Below, in pieces: positions 36,232 to 50,600 of a DNA stretch of 64,000 nt (positions within the stretch are counted from its first letter, which is position 1; each line of letters begins with the position of its first letter). The translations under genes were made by a program, and so were the position numbers. A model generated the notes under the pieces. That model saw only the letters and a list, made by a program, of their open reading frames with translations, was not told the DNA's origin and made no database searches. Source of the DNA: Isoetes taiwanensis (taxonomy: Eukaryota; Streptophyta; Lycopodiopsida; Isoetales; Isoetaceae). The stretch spans positions 4,199,242-4,263,241 of the forward strand of contig JAJEKV010000087.1 of NCBI GenBank assembly GCA_021234155.1. Reading direction: 5' to 3'.

Positions 36232-36245
36232 AGATAAGACAAGCA

Positions 36246-37052
36246 AGGTTAACGAGTAACTTCCAGTCTGAAAATAATTGACAAATACTTTTAAATGATG
36301 ACTGTGACAAGTAAGGTTGTCAATAGTAATAAGAATTGTAGTAGGCACGTAAGTAACCTTAGCTGGAAGGATATTTTATGTAGACTTGATGCAGGTTAGG
36401 GTTGTGAGTGAGACACCCATGCATGATTGCAAGTTGGGCAATATATAGAAATATCTAGGCTTGTGGTAAGAAGACACTACATGTCATGACCATGTTAGCT
36501 GATGCTATACATTTGAGCTATATATTATTAGCATCCCCACATTAATAGATAAAAGGTTGCAAAATATGGCTTGGGATTGGATGTCTTGAAGAGTCAAAGA
36601 GAAAGTAGCAAGGCTATTGCTATAGGATGATATGTTTACTTGAGTTGGGAACTCTGTTGATGTGATGCTAGCCATAATACCATATGTCTAAGGGGCAGGA
36701 TCATCAATTGAGAAGCACAAGTTTGATGTCTTAGAAATAATTTTAGTATAACACCCAAAGCTTGTTATGGACTTGTTGAGGATAATCCAACAAGCAAACC
36801 TGAGGGTTATAGACAATCTAGTGTGTTAGTGGACATTCCTTGAGGAGGCATTATCCTACCTAACAATAGAAGTTGGATAGTTCAAAGGTTAAGGACCATA
36901 CTGTTGATGGTATTAAATCCAGGTGGGGGTTAACTAGCATGCTAGCAGGCATGATAACCCGAATATTAAACCTTATCTATGGAAGATATATTATGCAAGA
37001 TATATGTTTGCAAAAGACTTGTGTTGGTGAGGTTGCATAGATGTTGGTATTG
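36246..37052. other. No gene seen
   Basis: AT-rich DNA between the retroposon and the Gypsy LTR, with no recognisable coding frame. Confidence 0.35.
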
Positions 37053-38760
<1,708 letters not shown>

Positions 38761-39303
38761 CATTCTCTCCCCCGTGGAATAATGTTGTCCTCAGCATTGA
38801 GGTTAGTTTACTAAGAAAACAATTAAGTTAGAGAAAATACACTTACTTCATAATGTAATAGAGAATTACATAAATGATCAGTGATCAACATGCTTTTAGG
38901 ACCGAAGTCCATTAACAACAGACAATAAAGATTATCAACACAAAATTATAGGAAAAACACACATGTAAACAAACTGAACAACAAGAGGCAGCCCCAGACA
39001 AGGGCGAAATTCTTTTGCAGATATCATAGTACACTTTACTGGCCTGCAGAATTACAGTACATTAGTACTAATAAATAATTAAAATAATGTGATTGAAGGG
39101 ACCACCCCTTTAAAGAAAAAGAAATAGGAATGAAGGAAATCCTATCATGCCTATGGCTTGATTTGGTCTCGGCGTAAGGAATGACAATATTTCCATTATA
39201 GTCATAGACGAATGCGTCCTATTATGAATGCCTATATGCCCCATTTCCCCATCTAGGATGCCTTTAATCCAACCCTTTATATGATCCCTGTCGGATCGAA
39301 CAC

Positions 39304-40099
39304 TCACATGATCCCTATCGGATCTATAATGCAGTGCTTACCATTAGAGTTGGAGTCGATCGCATCATGAATGGTTTGGCCCTGGCATTGTTGCACAAAG
39401 TCTAGGTAAGCCTTATCCAAATCCACTTTCAAAACCCAGGTTGCATCCTTTGTTGGTAAGTGTTTCCATTGAACCAAATACTGCAATATTTGAGCCCTGT
39501 GGGTCTGCTTATATGCACGATCAAGAAGAGCCTCAGACACAATATCCAATTGATCTTCTGTCATTTCCAAACATGTCGGCGTATCAAGGATCTCTTTCGG
39601 ATCGGATGTATGTCTCTTCGGAAGGCTCACATGAACTTTATGGGCCTTCAAATGTGCGGGTAGATTCAACTGGTAAGCCTAAGAACCTATCCTCTCGATT
39701 ATCTCAAAGGGTCCCGCCCATCTAGGTGCCAGCTTCTTGCAATTGCCAATTTTGAGTTTGGCTTGCTTCACCTTAATCTTTAGCCATTCGGACTCACCAA
39801 CTTGAAATTCCTGTGGTGTTCGATGCCTATCGGCAAGGCTCTTTTGTCGGGTTCTGGCAGCTAACAATACTATCGAACTTCTTGGACTAGGCCCTGCATA
39901 TCTGTATGCAAGTATTGAGAAACTTCCACCTTGAAAAGTGGATTATGCCACGTGTCTGGAGTGAGGCATTTGTAGCCTTGATCATAAAAGGAGACATCCT
40001 TGAAGACTCCTGTTTAGTACTGTTGTAGGAAAACTCCACTAAATGGATATAATCTGCCCATTGGGATTGCTTGTTCCATACTTGGTCAAGTGGAAGCAC
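39304..40099 (-). pseudogene. Gypsy pol 3' end: integrase C-terminus + chromodomain-like region
   Basis: Three minus-strand frames in series show the end of a Gypsy polyprotein. At 40099-39887: Trp-Ala-Asp-Tyr...Val-Glu-Phe-Ser-Tyr-Asn-Ser, the late integrase core. At 39867-39679: Leu-Ala-Pro-Arg-Trp-Ala-Gly-Pro-Phe-Glu-Ile-Ile-Glu-Arg-Ile-Gly, the integrase C-terminal domain. At 39669-39304: Leu-Val-Gln-Trp-Lys-His-Leu-Pro-Thr-Lys-Asp-Ala-Thr-Trp, a chromodomain-like fold of chromoviruses. Frame changes near 39880 and 39675 break it. Everything upstream is cut off at about 40080, where an opposite-strand Gypsy begins. Confidence 0.87.
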
Positions 40100-40197
40100 T
40101 TGCCCGTGGAAGAAGCAACATGGGTATTAAAGCAAGATCTAGAGAAGCGATACCCAGAACTCATAGAGCAATTTGACAGCCAAGTCATCTCTAAATG
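40076..40197 (+). pseudogene. Gypsy chromodomain tail, plus strand (second element)
   Basis: Plus-strand codons give Tyr-Leu-Val-Lys-Trp-Lys-His-Leu-Pro-Val-Glu-Glu-Ala-Thr-Trp and then about 25 more residues to a TGA at 40195-40197. This is the same chromodomain-like tail as in the minus-strand element to the left, with similar sequence. The rest of pol is missing at the junction near 40076-40085. About 1 kb of non-coding DNA and an LTR follow. Confidence 0.8.
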
Positions 40198-40315
40198 AGT
40201 CGATGCCAACTTGTCAGCTGCTCGTAGCTAAGGTTGAGTATGCCTTAGTGTAAGTGCAGGAAAGCGTATGCATTGTAGGGTAGTTAGGATGCATACACGA
40301 GGATCTTGGAGTGTA

Positions 40316-40840
40316 GGCGATGATGAGATCCCCTCCAGCTCCCAGGGGCATTCTCTAGGCCAGTACGCACCAAGAGTGTGCATGACCAGGAGGGTCATGT
40401 GAAAGGAGCGCAACATCATGGGCGAGGATGGGATCCGTGGAATGTTCCCTAGCTTAAACCTTCAGGGCCATGATGCACTGCGGGATATGCATAACTGAAG
40501 GCATCATGCACAACTAGGCACGAGATCGTGGGCGATGATGGGATCATCGTTAAGATGTTCTCTACGCCACGATACACGGCAGATGCACATGACCATAGGG
40601 GGGTCATGATGAGGTAAGCGTGATCATGCGCGATGATGGGATCGTCTGGGACGTTCCCTAGCTTAAACACCCAGGGGCATGATGCACTGCGGGTGTACAC
40701 GATCAAGGGGATCTTGTACAAGGTAACACCCGATCATGGGCGATGATAGGATCATCTTAAATGGTCCTTAAACTCAAATCCTATGGGCCATGATCGAGTA
40801 TAAGATAGCAGAGATAACCTTGAGCTAGTAGTTTGGCTCA
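40316..40840. repeat. ~105-bp tandem repeat, five copies, in Gypsy 3' region
   Basis: GGCGA(T/G)GATGGGATC or close variants start copies at 40316, 40421, 40531, about 40629 and 40739. CCTAGCTTAAAC and CATGATGCACTGCGGG recur within them. The block lies between the pol stop and the polypurine tract, a place where Gypsy elements often carry tandem repeats. Confidence 0.75.
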
Positions 40841-41230
40841 AGGAGGTAACTAGGGGGATGGTCCCCCAAAACCACAAACTTATTAACTAAAATAACGTAA
40901 TGTGCTACTTGTGCAGGCCAGTGAAGGGAAGCATGGAGGAGGGAGCACGTTATGAGAAAACAGGAGTTATAGATTTTAGACTTAACTATGAACTCCTAAA
41001 TTTGTTGTGATAATATTATGTGTGCAAACTTTTATAATAATATAATTGTTACAGTAAGTTATAAATATAGGCTTATAATTATAATTATGTTATAATTAAC
41101 AGGAAGTTGATCCTTTCAATAAAGTTAAGTTTCTATATTCATATTGTGAGTTTTGCAGGGCTGTTGCAGGTTCGTCACCTTAGCTTAATGCTGAGGACAA
41201 CATTATTCTAAGGGAGGAAGAGGGAGAATA

Positions 41231-42360
41231 TGATGTTCCCCTGAAATATACGCTATAAATACGTATATTTTTTGGCCACATCACTGTACAAGTCTACTTT
41301 AGTAGCCTTGTACACCATAGTAGGTGGAAAAGGGAGCATGGCTAAGTTATTCATATAACATAGCCAACTTTAGGCATAGGGCCATTTCCACATGGCCTCA
41401 CCCTATTGGGCACCCGCACATGGAAGCACCCCATTGGAGCCATGTGGCAGTGACATGGAACCCTAACCTATAAATGGCCAAACCCTAACCCTAGGCCATT
41501 TTTCTGGCCTCAACAGTCTGGGAATCTTGTTCGCGCTCGAAACTCCGTTTCGAGAACCGTTTATTGTGGCACAACATAGCACATCAACCCCCGGAGCATG
41601 CGCACATCAGTAGGAGTGGGAGCTACTTCGAACCCCTGGAAGGCCGTGGAGACGCGAGGAGCAGGAGGGAGTTCCTCAAGAGCAGGTATTGGGTTAGAGT
41701 CCTTTGTAGATCATCTGGAAGTTAGGATTCCAGATGAGTCAACATTTCGTATCTCTAGTAGAGCCATTCTAGAACCCTCAGTCTAGATCTTGAACCCTAA
41801 TCAATGAACCCTAACTGTAAATTAGATATATGTGATTAGGTTTAGATGTTATTCTCATTATTTATCATGTTATGTAGATATGTGATATTGGTTGATCATG
41901 TTTGCTCCTTTTGTATTGGGAGGGGGGGAGGAGTAGAGACCTAGTAGCCATTATTTAGACGATGCTCCTAGTTTAGACACCTTAGTTCCTATTAGATGTG
42001 GCATGTGCATAGGAACCCACCCGGCTACAAGGGCTATGAAGTGACTTAGCACTATACAACGGGGCTAGTGGCAAAGTGGAGGGAGGTCCCTGCTGAGCGC
42101 GGCTACTGGGGATCCATAGCGGGCTAGGCCTATAGTCGGTCACTTCGCGTGGGCCGGGTATGGGCCAGACACCTCCTGAGGCAATGGTGTCGCCCTACCT
42201 CTGTTGCAGGTGTCGGCCTAGCTCTTGTTTTGGGGGGTTCAATCGAGTATGAATCGTATGTCGCCACGATTCTCTAGCCGCCCATGGAGCCACTAGACCT
42301 CGGGAAGGGGAGATACAACCCTTCCTGCCTCATCGGATGGGGGAGATGCAACTCGGCGTA
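41231..42360 (+). mobile_element. Gypsy LTR, plus strand, right end truncated
   Basis: A purine tract (AAGGGAGGAAGAGGGAGAATA, ending about 41230) precedes TGATGTTCCC at 41231, the same start as the minus-strand LTR. A TATA box (TATAAATG) is at 41469-41476. A block around CATCGGATGGGGGAGATGCA (about 42339) matches the other LTR near 37610 in reverse complement. The expected end GGAGCATCA is not found, so the LTR is cut at about 42360. Confidence 0.65.
41469..41476 (+). promoter_or_regulatory. Gypsy LTR TATA box
   Basis: TATAAATG about 240 bases into the LTR, in a GC-richer context, is the likely core promoter of this LTR. Confidence 0.4.
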
Positions 42361-44560
42361 CAATGCTCACCATTCTTTCATGTTCTTCCCACATAACTCC
42401 ATCTAGAAGCCATTTCTTCCCCCCATCCTTTAGCAAATCATGTCTCTAGCAAAGGGTTTGTCTTTTAAACAACATTAAACTACACACGATAAACCTACAA
42501 CTCAAAGGGAATAGTAAACCAAAATAAAAGAATTTTCATAGAGTTTACAACTCACGATAAACTCTACAACTCAAGGGAATAGTGCACAAAGATTTTTCAT
42601 AGATTACTAACTCCAATTGATACAATTTTTGTGGAAAAACTTGGAGCACAAAAAACAAAGCAAGGATTTAAAAAAGTTTTGAGGATAGAATATGCAAGGA
42701 TCTCCGCTCTCTAGCAGCAAAATGGCAAGCCCTGTAAGATTGCATAGAAAGCGAACTCAAACCAAATAGATAAAGGAATCAACCGATCTAAAAATCAGCT
42801 TTTTGATCATGTATAGTGCACCTCCTACATCTTTGGTTACCCAAGGCCAGCATTGCCAGGGATCTGTTTGCAACTTTATATAACATTAGATGTACCTTGC
42901 TCCTATCTACTTAGTCTATAAATTCCTATCACAGTAGAAGCAAAAAGGAAGTTATTGATAAACTGGAATATAAGATAAAACAGATCCTGGAAACTGCCAC
43001 CAACTGTCATACATCGCCTCATTGATCATGATATCCAGATCAATATCCCATTTAGAGGATTCATAGGTTTGGTACTCCCATGTAACTTGAAACTGCAATG
43101 GATATGCACATAGCTGGAGACATTGTTTTCGATACTGACCTATCTAGGCATATGGTAAAGTATATCCAACTACAGATAAATAACTGAAATAATGAAAACT
43201 ATATACAACCCTGCAAAAGTCCTGCATTTCTATATCTTGAGCAGTTAAAATTATGTACATGCTAAGCCTGATACATTTATATGCTAAACCTGGACCACAT
43301 TCAATGGAATAATATTGTTGGCAAGAAACATGGTCGACCTATATACCTGCTCGAGTACAATTTCCAGCAAAAACCAGCGGTACAATCAAGTGATAATCAT
43401 GTACATTTTTGCTGTCAGCAGCTAAAAATTAGAGAAGCTATCAAGAAGGAAATGGAGGGCTGATGTTAAACCTGCGGCTTGTGCTCACAAAAAATTATGG
43501 CTTAATTTGATATTGAAGGGGGAAAAATTTCTACTACATGAAAATATGATGATTTCCTTACTCTACAAAGAAACAATGGTTCAACCTATCAAAAAATAGA
43601 AGCATAACATCAAAGAAATAATATTTTGTGCACCTTTAGTTGCATATAGAATTTTTAAAAAGCTCATAATGTGCAAACAATTTGCAATCTGCTTTCAGAA
43701 GAACAACGCCATTGCAAAAAGTGCCAAAGTTCTGAAATATTGAACTAAACAACATGCAAATATGCAAATGTACCAAACACCAAACAAACAGAACAGGGGC
43801 AGAGAATGAATAGAAATGCACCAAACGTGACTTGAAAAGATGTGCACCTTAATATCGTATGTAACTTTTGCAAGGAGAAGCATGATGGTGCCCTCATAAC
43901 TCCGTCTTTGAGAAAAATGGAGGCCAGGGCTAAGCATTATTAAAATAAGTAGGAGTCGGCAGCGAAAAGGGGTTAAGATGGCCATGAAGTACTTTAAAAT
44001 GGCTCATTTTTAAATGATGCAAAGTTTTTTCTTCTGGCAAAAAACAGGAGCTCTACCGGCGACTCTGTAATGCCATTTCTCTGCATTATCAAAGCCAACA
44101 GATGTTATAGAGCATTACATTCACATTCTAGCCATATTCTTCTTCTTCTTTTGGATCTATACTTACATATTCATTAGTCCTGCATGAGTTCACATCTACA
44201 AATCTGTGGAAAATAGGAGGGAAAAACATGCACTTACCTGTTTTGTGGCCTTCCAAATTCCCAAGAGTCTGAGAAAGAGATCCGAATGTTTGTGCTTTGG
44301 ATTTGTCGACCATGCATCTACATAACAGCCAAAAAGGTCAGTTTTTGAACAATTCAAGCATTTTCAAAACATGATCATGGCAAAAAACGGTAACTTGCCA
44401 AAATGATTTTGGCTTCCCAAAAACGGTGACTTGCCGGAAGAAACAGTTAAGGGTAGTATCTAGGTTATCTTCGTGATAAAAAATGAGGATAAAGAATGGC
44501 TATAAAGCTGCCTCATCGAAGCTCCTACCTCCTCTTTACATGTTTTACTATCTTTAGTCA
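42361..44560. other. No gene seen
   Basis: Mixed AT-rich DNA. Open frames of up to 96 codons (for example 43695-43985 minus) show no motif I recognise. Confidence 0.35.
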
Positions 44561-44799
44561 AAAAACCAGACTCGAAGAGATCTGCTATTCCAAATTCCTA
44601 TGATCTTGAAGAAGAAACCCTACGATTCAGAGCTTTGGATCTTGAAGAACCCCTGCCGTATCAAACGGGCGAAGAGTTTTCGCCCATAGCTCCCCTTCAC
44701 GACCACGCCCGAAAAAATGGTGGTGCAGTCGTATTCTTCTTCGACTGTATGCCGAATTCATTGGACAAGGTGGAGATGGCATTGCAATGCCCTCAAATC

Positions 44800-45160
44800 T
44801 CCAATAGTCGTCGAGAGAGTGTGCCATCAACCACATTTAGTTTACCTGGTTTATAGAGTACCTCAAAGTCATACTCTTAAAGGAATTCCATCCAGTGTCT
44901 TCACCTCAAATTGAAGATATATTTGAGGCTTTGGTGGTCTGTATCCATCTGAAATTGCCTCTAAGCAAATAATGCCTCATATGTGTAAAGCTCTTATGAC
45001 CCTTAGACATTCCTGATCATGGGTGAAACAATGTTGCCCGACATCGTTCATCTTTTTGGAGCCGTACGAGATTACTCTTCCTTCTTGCATGAGGACTCCT
45101 CCAGTTGTCACTCACTTGCATCTGTTGGTAATGTGCAATCCAATTTTGACTTTCTTGTGC
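44800..45160 (-). pseudogene. Gypsy RNase H fragment (third Gypsy element)
   Basis: Broken minus-strand codons show Gly-Gly-Val-Leu-Met-Gln-Glu-Gly, then His-Tyr-Leu-Leu-Arg-Gly, then Thr-Asp-His-Gln-Ser-Leu-Lys-Tyr-Ile-Phe, then Trp-Met-Glu-Phe-Leu and Tyr-Asp-Phe-Glu-Val, and finally Tyr-Lys-Pro-Gly-Lys-Leu-Asn-Val-Val. This is the order of a Gypsy RNase H domain. Several stops and frameshifts are present. The upstream RT lies at 46200-46735, beyond a 1-kb insertion. Downstream integrase is not found. Confidence 0.82.
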
Positions 45161-45164
45161 TTAG

Positions 45165-46166
45165 CACTAGAGTTGTCTCAGGGACTTGCTTGGGTTCATC
45201 AACCCGTATGGGTCCCTCAATCCCTGCTCCATATTAGGGACTAGTTCTTCATGATACTTATGAGATTTTAAATATGAACACCTGAATTGTAAGGTTAGCT
45301 CGAAGTCCTACCACCATATTCAATGGCAGAATAAAATTCTTCACAAGTTTGGCACAATCGCACCTTGAAATACACTCAATTCGATGGTTTCGATGATATG
45401 ATATAATCTCATGACACTCAACATGGAATACAAATTTCAAGGTAATATTAATTTTCTATGAACATAGCCTACAAGTGCTACTCATTTTTCAAATTTCATG
45501 TGATTTCATAAAAATTTGATGTATCAATGAGCAAATCATAATTTCAATCCTTGAGAGACCCAGTCAGGTCCCTAAGGAATTTATGAAAAATAGGCATCCA
45601 GGAACCATTTCATATCCATGATATTTGAAATAGAATAAGGATGTGAAGGTACTATTATTTTTCAATGGAAATAGATACTAAGTACTACACGTCTTGCTAA
45701 ATGGATTTCATTTTTTTAAAAAGTGGAGTAGTACTATGAATTTTCAAAATTTTGACCCTCGGGGGACCTAACTGGGTCCATAAAGAACTTATGAACTTCG
45801 AACTTTAAGGAATTATTTCTCGAAAATTCTACCATAGATTTTTCTAATTCTTCTTGTGATAGATTTCTCATATCATGAATTATAAGATGGAAGAATTAGA
45901 ATTCCTAGGAAAAATCATATTTGCAAAATAATGTGAGAAATGTTAAAGACTTTGAGAATAAACTTGACCCCTTTGCATTCGGCTCCATATTATATTTGGT
46001 AATAGAAGCTTTTTAGATTTTTCATAAATTTTTCCTTATATGTACACTCATGGAGGACAACATATTGTGAGTATGTAGACAAATTCTTTATCTCAGAGCT
46101 ATAATAGAATTTCAAAAAAAGTGTACGAATGAACCCATTTGGGTTCATCAAGGGACAACTCTAGTG
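45165..46166. mobile_element. Non-autonomous CACTA-ended DNA transposon (1002 bp)
   Basis: The left end is CACTAGAGTTGTC and the right end GACAACTCTAGTG, a perfect 13-bp inverted pair. Similarity extends further in (GGGTTCATCA motifs near both ends). TTAG stands directly before (45161-45164) and after (46167-46170). Gypsy coding sequence continues logically across the site once the insert is ignored. No transposase is encoded. The CACTA start suggests the CACTA/CMC group, although those usually make 3-bp duplications, so the superfamily is tentative. Confidence 0.85.
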
Positions 46167-46199
46167 TTAGTGATATCTGAGAAAGGGGCTGCTCATTTA

Positions 46200-46735
46200 G
46201 CAAAATCTTTTACAATTTGCCTATAATAATCTGCAAGGCATAAGAAATTTCTCTCTTTAGACGTATTCTTTGGAGCTAGCCAATTGAATATCACTTCAAT
46301 CATTGCTGGATCAGTGGGGATTCCCTCTGGTGTCACTACATGCCCGACGTATTCCATCGTACTTGTTGCAAAATAGCACTTCTAGAGTTTAGCATAAAGA
46401 TGATGTCGTCTCAACCTTTTTTTTATACTATTCTCAAATGAACCGGATGTTCCTCCATGGACTTATTGTAATTTAGAATGTCATCCAAAAAGAATGATGA
46501 TAAACTCGTCTAGAAAATTTATAAGGACGTCATTCGTCAGACACATAAATGTTGTTAGGGCATTTGATGGACCAAAAGGCGTCATTGTAACTTGTAGTAA
46601 TCATACTGCATTCTAAAACCTGTCTTTATGAATGTTTCCCTCCTTGTGATTTGATGACATCCAAATCTTAGATTGATTTTGAAGAATTGCTCCCTAGAGC
46701 TGGTCCATTAAGTTTTCTGGCCTTCGCAATGCGTA
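46200..46735 (-). pseudogene. Gypsy reverse transcriptase fragment (third Gypsy element)
   Basis: Minus-strand codons give Met-Thr-Pro-Phe-Gly-Pro-Ser-Asn-Ala, then Phe-Leu-Asp-Asp-Ile-Leu-Asn-Tyr-Asn-Lys (the RT active-site region) and Met-Glu-Glu-His-Pro. Decayed Tyr/Gly-His-Val-Val-Thr-Pro-Glu-Gly-Ile-Pro and Pro-Lys-Asn segments follow, matching the end of a Gypsy RT. The Copia LTR beginning at 46741 cuts the element in the early RT. Multiple stops and shifts show it is old, older than the Copia insertion. Confidence 0.85.
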
Positions 46736-46740
46736 CTTGC

Positions 46741-47513
46741 TGTGAAATTTATAGGCTATATGAATTGCAAATTACCACCAAATGCTACATATCATCAAGT
46801 TACATATCATATTTTCATTACCATTACTCATATTTCAATGCAAAATATATGTCAATGGCACAAATGAATAAATACTGTAGCATAATATTCACATTGTCAA
46901 TCGAACCTTTAACTTAAGGTATTGCAGAAGACAATTCAACTAGAAATACCTTTGCTTACCAATGCTCCAACCTTCGATCTTCCGTATATCTAGCAATGAT
47001 TTTATTCTATCCATCTTTTCAATATTATAGGCCCCATTCCGACGGTTTTGCATCATCGGATCAAGGCCGAGTTCTTCCTGTCACAATGGGATTGAACCGT
47101 GAATTCAAATACAGAATTGTCTTCATGTCATTGGACCGAAATGCTGCCTAAATCACTTGTCAAATATAGACGACTATTGAAGATAACTACTCAACTCTTT
47201 TAACCAAAGGTATCGACCATTAAAAATAACTACTCAACTCTTTTAACCTTAACCAAAGGTATTCACGAAAATAACTCCTTAACCCTTTTAACCTTTATCA
47301 AAGGTCTTCAAGACCATAAGCATTTAACTCAACTCTTTAAGATTGAAATGCTTTCAACCTATATTCTGTGCATCCATGCAACTGTTGTTAGTCTTAGATA
47401 TCATGGTAACACCTTAGATATCATGGTAACACCTGTATAATTTAGGTTTTCCACTGTATAAACCATTGATTCATAAACAATAAGTTTATAGGTTTAGATA
47501 TGAATACTTCACA
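46741..47513 (-). repeat. Copia 3' LTR (773 bp)
   Basis: Starts TGTGAAGTATTCATATC at 47513 after a purine tract (AAGGAGGAA) and ends in CA at 46741 on the minus strand. Its outer 536 bp match the truncated 5' LTR. Confidence 0.88.
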
Positions 47514-47689
47514 TTCCTCCTTCATATTTTAACCTGTAAACTGATTTAGCATCTCAGCAACTTTCAGCTTTATGTCTGCAACTGATTCAACCTCCTCCTT
47601 CATGTTATAAACTGTAAACAGATTAAGTGCTTCAAGATCTTAAAAGATCTTTTATCATATGTTTAAACCTGTCACAGCCTTATAATCTT

Positions 47690-50600
47690 TCCTTATAGCT
47701 TATCTGGTTTATCAGATATTTAAATCTGTTATAATTAAGAGCCTTTGTCATAATGTCTGCCAACTGATTTTCTGAGCTCACATATTGATCAACCCTTTGA
47801 ATACCATATCTCTAATGAAATGTAATTCCATTTCTATATGCTTAGTTCTCTCATGTAACACTGGATTCTTCGTCATAGAGATGCAACTTTGACTGTCACA
47901 AAAAAGACTTGTACTTCCCTTTTGCTCAACACACCTAGCTCATTTAGAATTCTTCTGGTCAATATAATTTCCTTGGCAGCTAGAGTTGCTGCTGCATACT
48001 CTGCTTCAGCTGTTGATAGAGCTATGGCTGTTTGTTTTTTACGCCTCCAACTTATGGGCGCTCCACCAGTATATATCCAGAAGTGGACTTTCTTTCATCC
48101 ATATCTCCACACCAATTAGCATCACAAAATGCCTTAAGCTGTAAGTCTTCTGAGCAGTAAATAATACCAAGGTTTATGGTCCCTTTTAAGTATCTCAATA
48201 CTTTCTTTGCTGCTAACCAATGTCCCTTGCCTGGATTATGATTATATCTACTCAGCATATTCACAATAAATGCAATATCTGGCCTCGTGTTGTTTGCAAT
48301 GTGTAACAGGCTCCCAATTAGTTGTTTGTATGGTATTCCAACCATTTCTTCTCATTCCCTTTTATTTTTAGGACACATTGACTTTGAGATTTTGCTGCCC
48401 TATATTACTGGAATTTTCACAGGATTACACTCCAGCATATTGAATTTAGCCAATATTGCCCCAATATATATTTGCTTTGAGAAAGAGGGATCACTTTATT
48501 GACTCTGTCACGACCTACTTCAATTCCCAAGAACTTCTTAAGTTCACCCAAACCAGACATCTTATATTTATTCTTGAGGATATCTTTGCAATGATTCAAC
48601 ACCTTAACGTTACTTGCTGCCATAACACAATCGCCAACATATATTGCTATTATACAATATTCATTGTCTTCCCTGTATATGTAAACATTCCCATCATTCT
48701 GCAATTTTATAAACTCTTGCTGATTTAAATAGGTATCTATGCATTTATACCATTGCCTTGGAGATTGTCTTAGCCCATAAACTGCTTTATTCAGCTTCCA
48801 GACTTTCTCTTGTCCTTTTTCATACACGGGAGCTTGTCTCATAAAAATCTCCTCCTCTAGATCTGCATTTAAAAAAGCTGTGTTTACGTCCATATGGTGA
48901 AGTTCAAGATTTAATGCATTTGCAATTGCAATAATCATTCTGATGCTCACTAGCTTAACCACAGGTGAATATGTTTCTTCATAATCAAGCCCCCTTTTCT
49001 GAGAGAAACCTTGAGCTACTAGCCTGGCTTTATATTTGGGACTTCCATCTGCATTCAACTTAACTTTGTATATCCACTTATTTCCGACTATGTTCTTATC
49101 TTTAGGTGGATCAACCAGCTCATATGTGGACGTTCTTTCAAAAGCTTTCATTTCCTCGTCCATTGCTATTTTCCACTTATCACTCTCTAAAGAGTTCATT
49201 GCTTGCTGGAAGGAATCTGGTTCTCCAGATTCTAGCACCATTAATATCTCATTTGTGTCCGTACTTTGTTTTTGTAGTCTAATACTTCTTCCTAGACTAT
49301 TTCTGCCATATTTCTCAATGTCTAAATTCATCTCATCTCTTAATATTTCATGCTCAGTTCTCCTCTTCCTTCCATCAGTTATAGCAGGTTGATATTCCAT
49401 GAATTCCTCTTGTATACCTTGCATTTCAGGCCCTTCATTATCCCTGTTATGCTCCTCCTCTTGTTTTCCATCCTCTTGTCCATCTTGATCTTCTATTGTT
49501 TCTGCCATTTCCCTAGTTTTAATTTCTGAATTTTCTGAACTGTTTTCTTCTTTCATTGACTTACCATAACTAGTCTTTGAATTGAACAGCTCTCCTTCCA
49601 CAAATACTACATCTCTACTTGTTAAGACTCTTCTTTTTTCAGGCTGAAACACCCTGTAACCTTTAGATTCTTCATCATAGCCTGCTAGATATGTTACCAT
49701 TGATCTGTCATCAAGTTTTTGCCTTTTTTCTTTTGGTATATGAGTGTATGCTAAACAGCCATATACTTTGAACTTCTCAAAGCTTGGGAATTTTCCTGAC
49801 CACAAGTATTCTGGGCTGTTTCCCTTTATGCTACTGCATGGTAGAAGATTTTGTATAAGTACAGCAGTTCTGACCGCTTCTTCCCATAGATAATTTGGTA
49901 CTCCTGTATGTTTGAGCATTGCTCTTACAACATTCAATATGGTTTTATTTTTCCTTTCGGCTACACCGTTCTGCTGTGGAGTATAACTACATGTAAACTG
50001 TCTTCTAATCCCTCTTTTAATACAATAAATTCGAAAATTGGATGAGGAATACTCACCTCCTCTATTAGAGCGTATGCATTTGATTCTTCTTCCAGTAGAG
50101 CACTCCACCTCTGCTGCAAATGCCTTAAAAGCCTTAAATGCCAAATCCTTAAACCTGAGACAATACACTTTCGTTTTTCTGCTAAAATCATCAATAAAAG
50201 TTATAAAATATCTTTTCCTTGTTATTCCAGTTACATTCAGAGGTCCACACAAATCTGTGTGTATGAGTTCCAAAATGCTATTTGCTCTTTTCTTTGATCT
50301 GTTGAAAGGCAGTCTGCAATGTTTTCCAAGTAAACAACCTTTGCATACATGGTTTTCAACCTTGCTGTTTTCAGACTTTATCCATCTCTGTTTTATCATA
50401 AATTCAATGTCTTTTACATTTACATGTCCCAATATCTCATGCCAAGTTGCAATGTTTCCAATATTTGAGGCTGTTAACAAATTTGCACTCCCAAAACAAG
50501 TTGGATTTAGACCAAACAGATTTCCAATGCGCTTGCCCAGAAATTTCAATTCATTTCCCTCAAAGATTTTACAATGCTTTTGTTCAAAAACCACTTTGAA

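Noticed and set aside
44627-44914. Overlapping 65-73 codon ORFs on both strands as genes
   Set aside because: They overlap or abut the decayed Gypsy RNase H and look like by-products of that sequence.
45165-46166. Decayed spacer between Gypsy RT and RNase H
   Set aside because: Perfect inverted ends and the TTAG duplication show a separate insertion.
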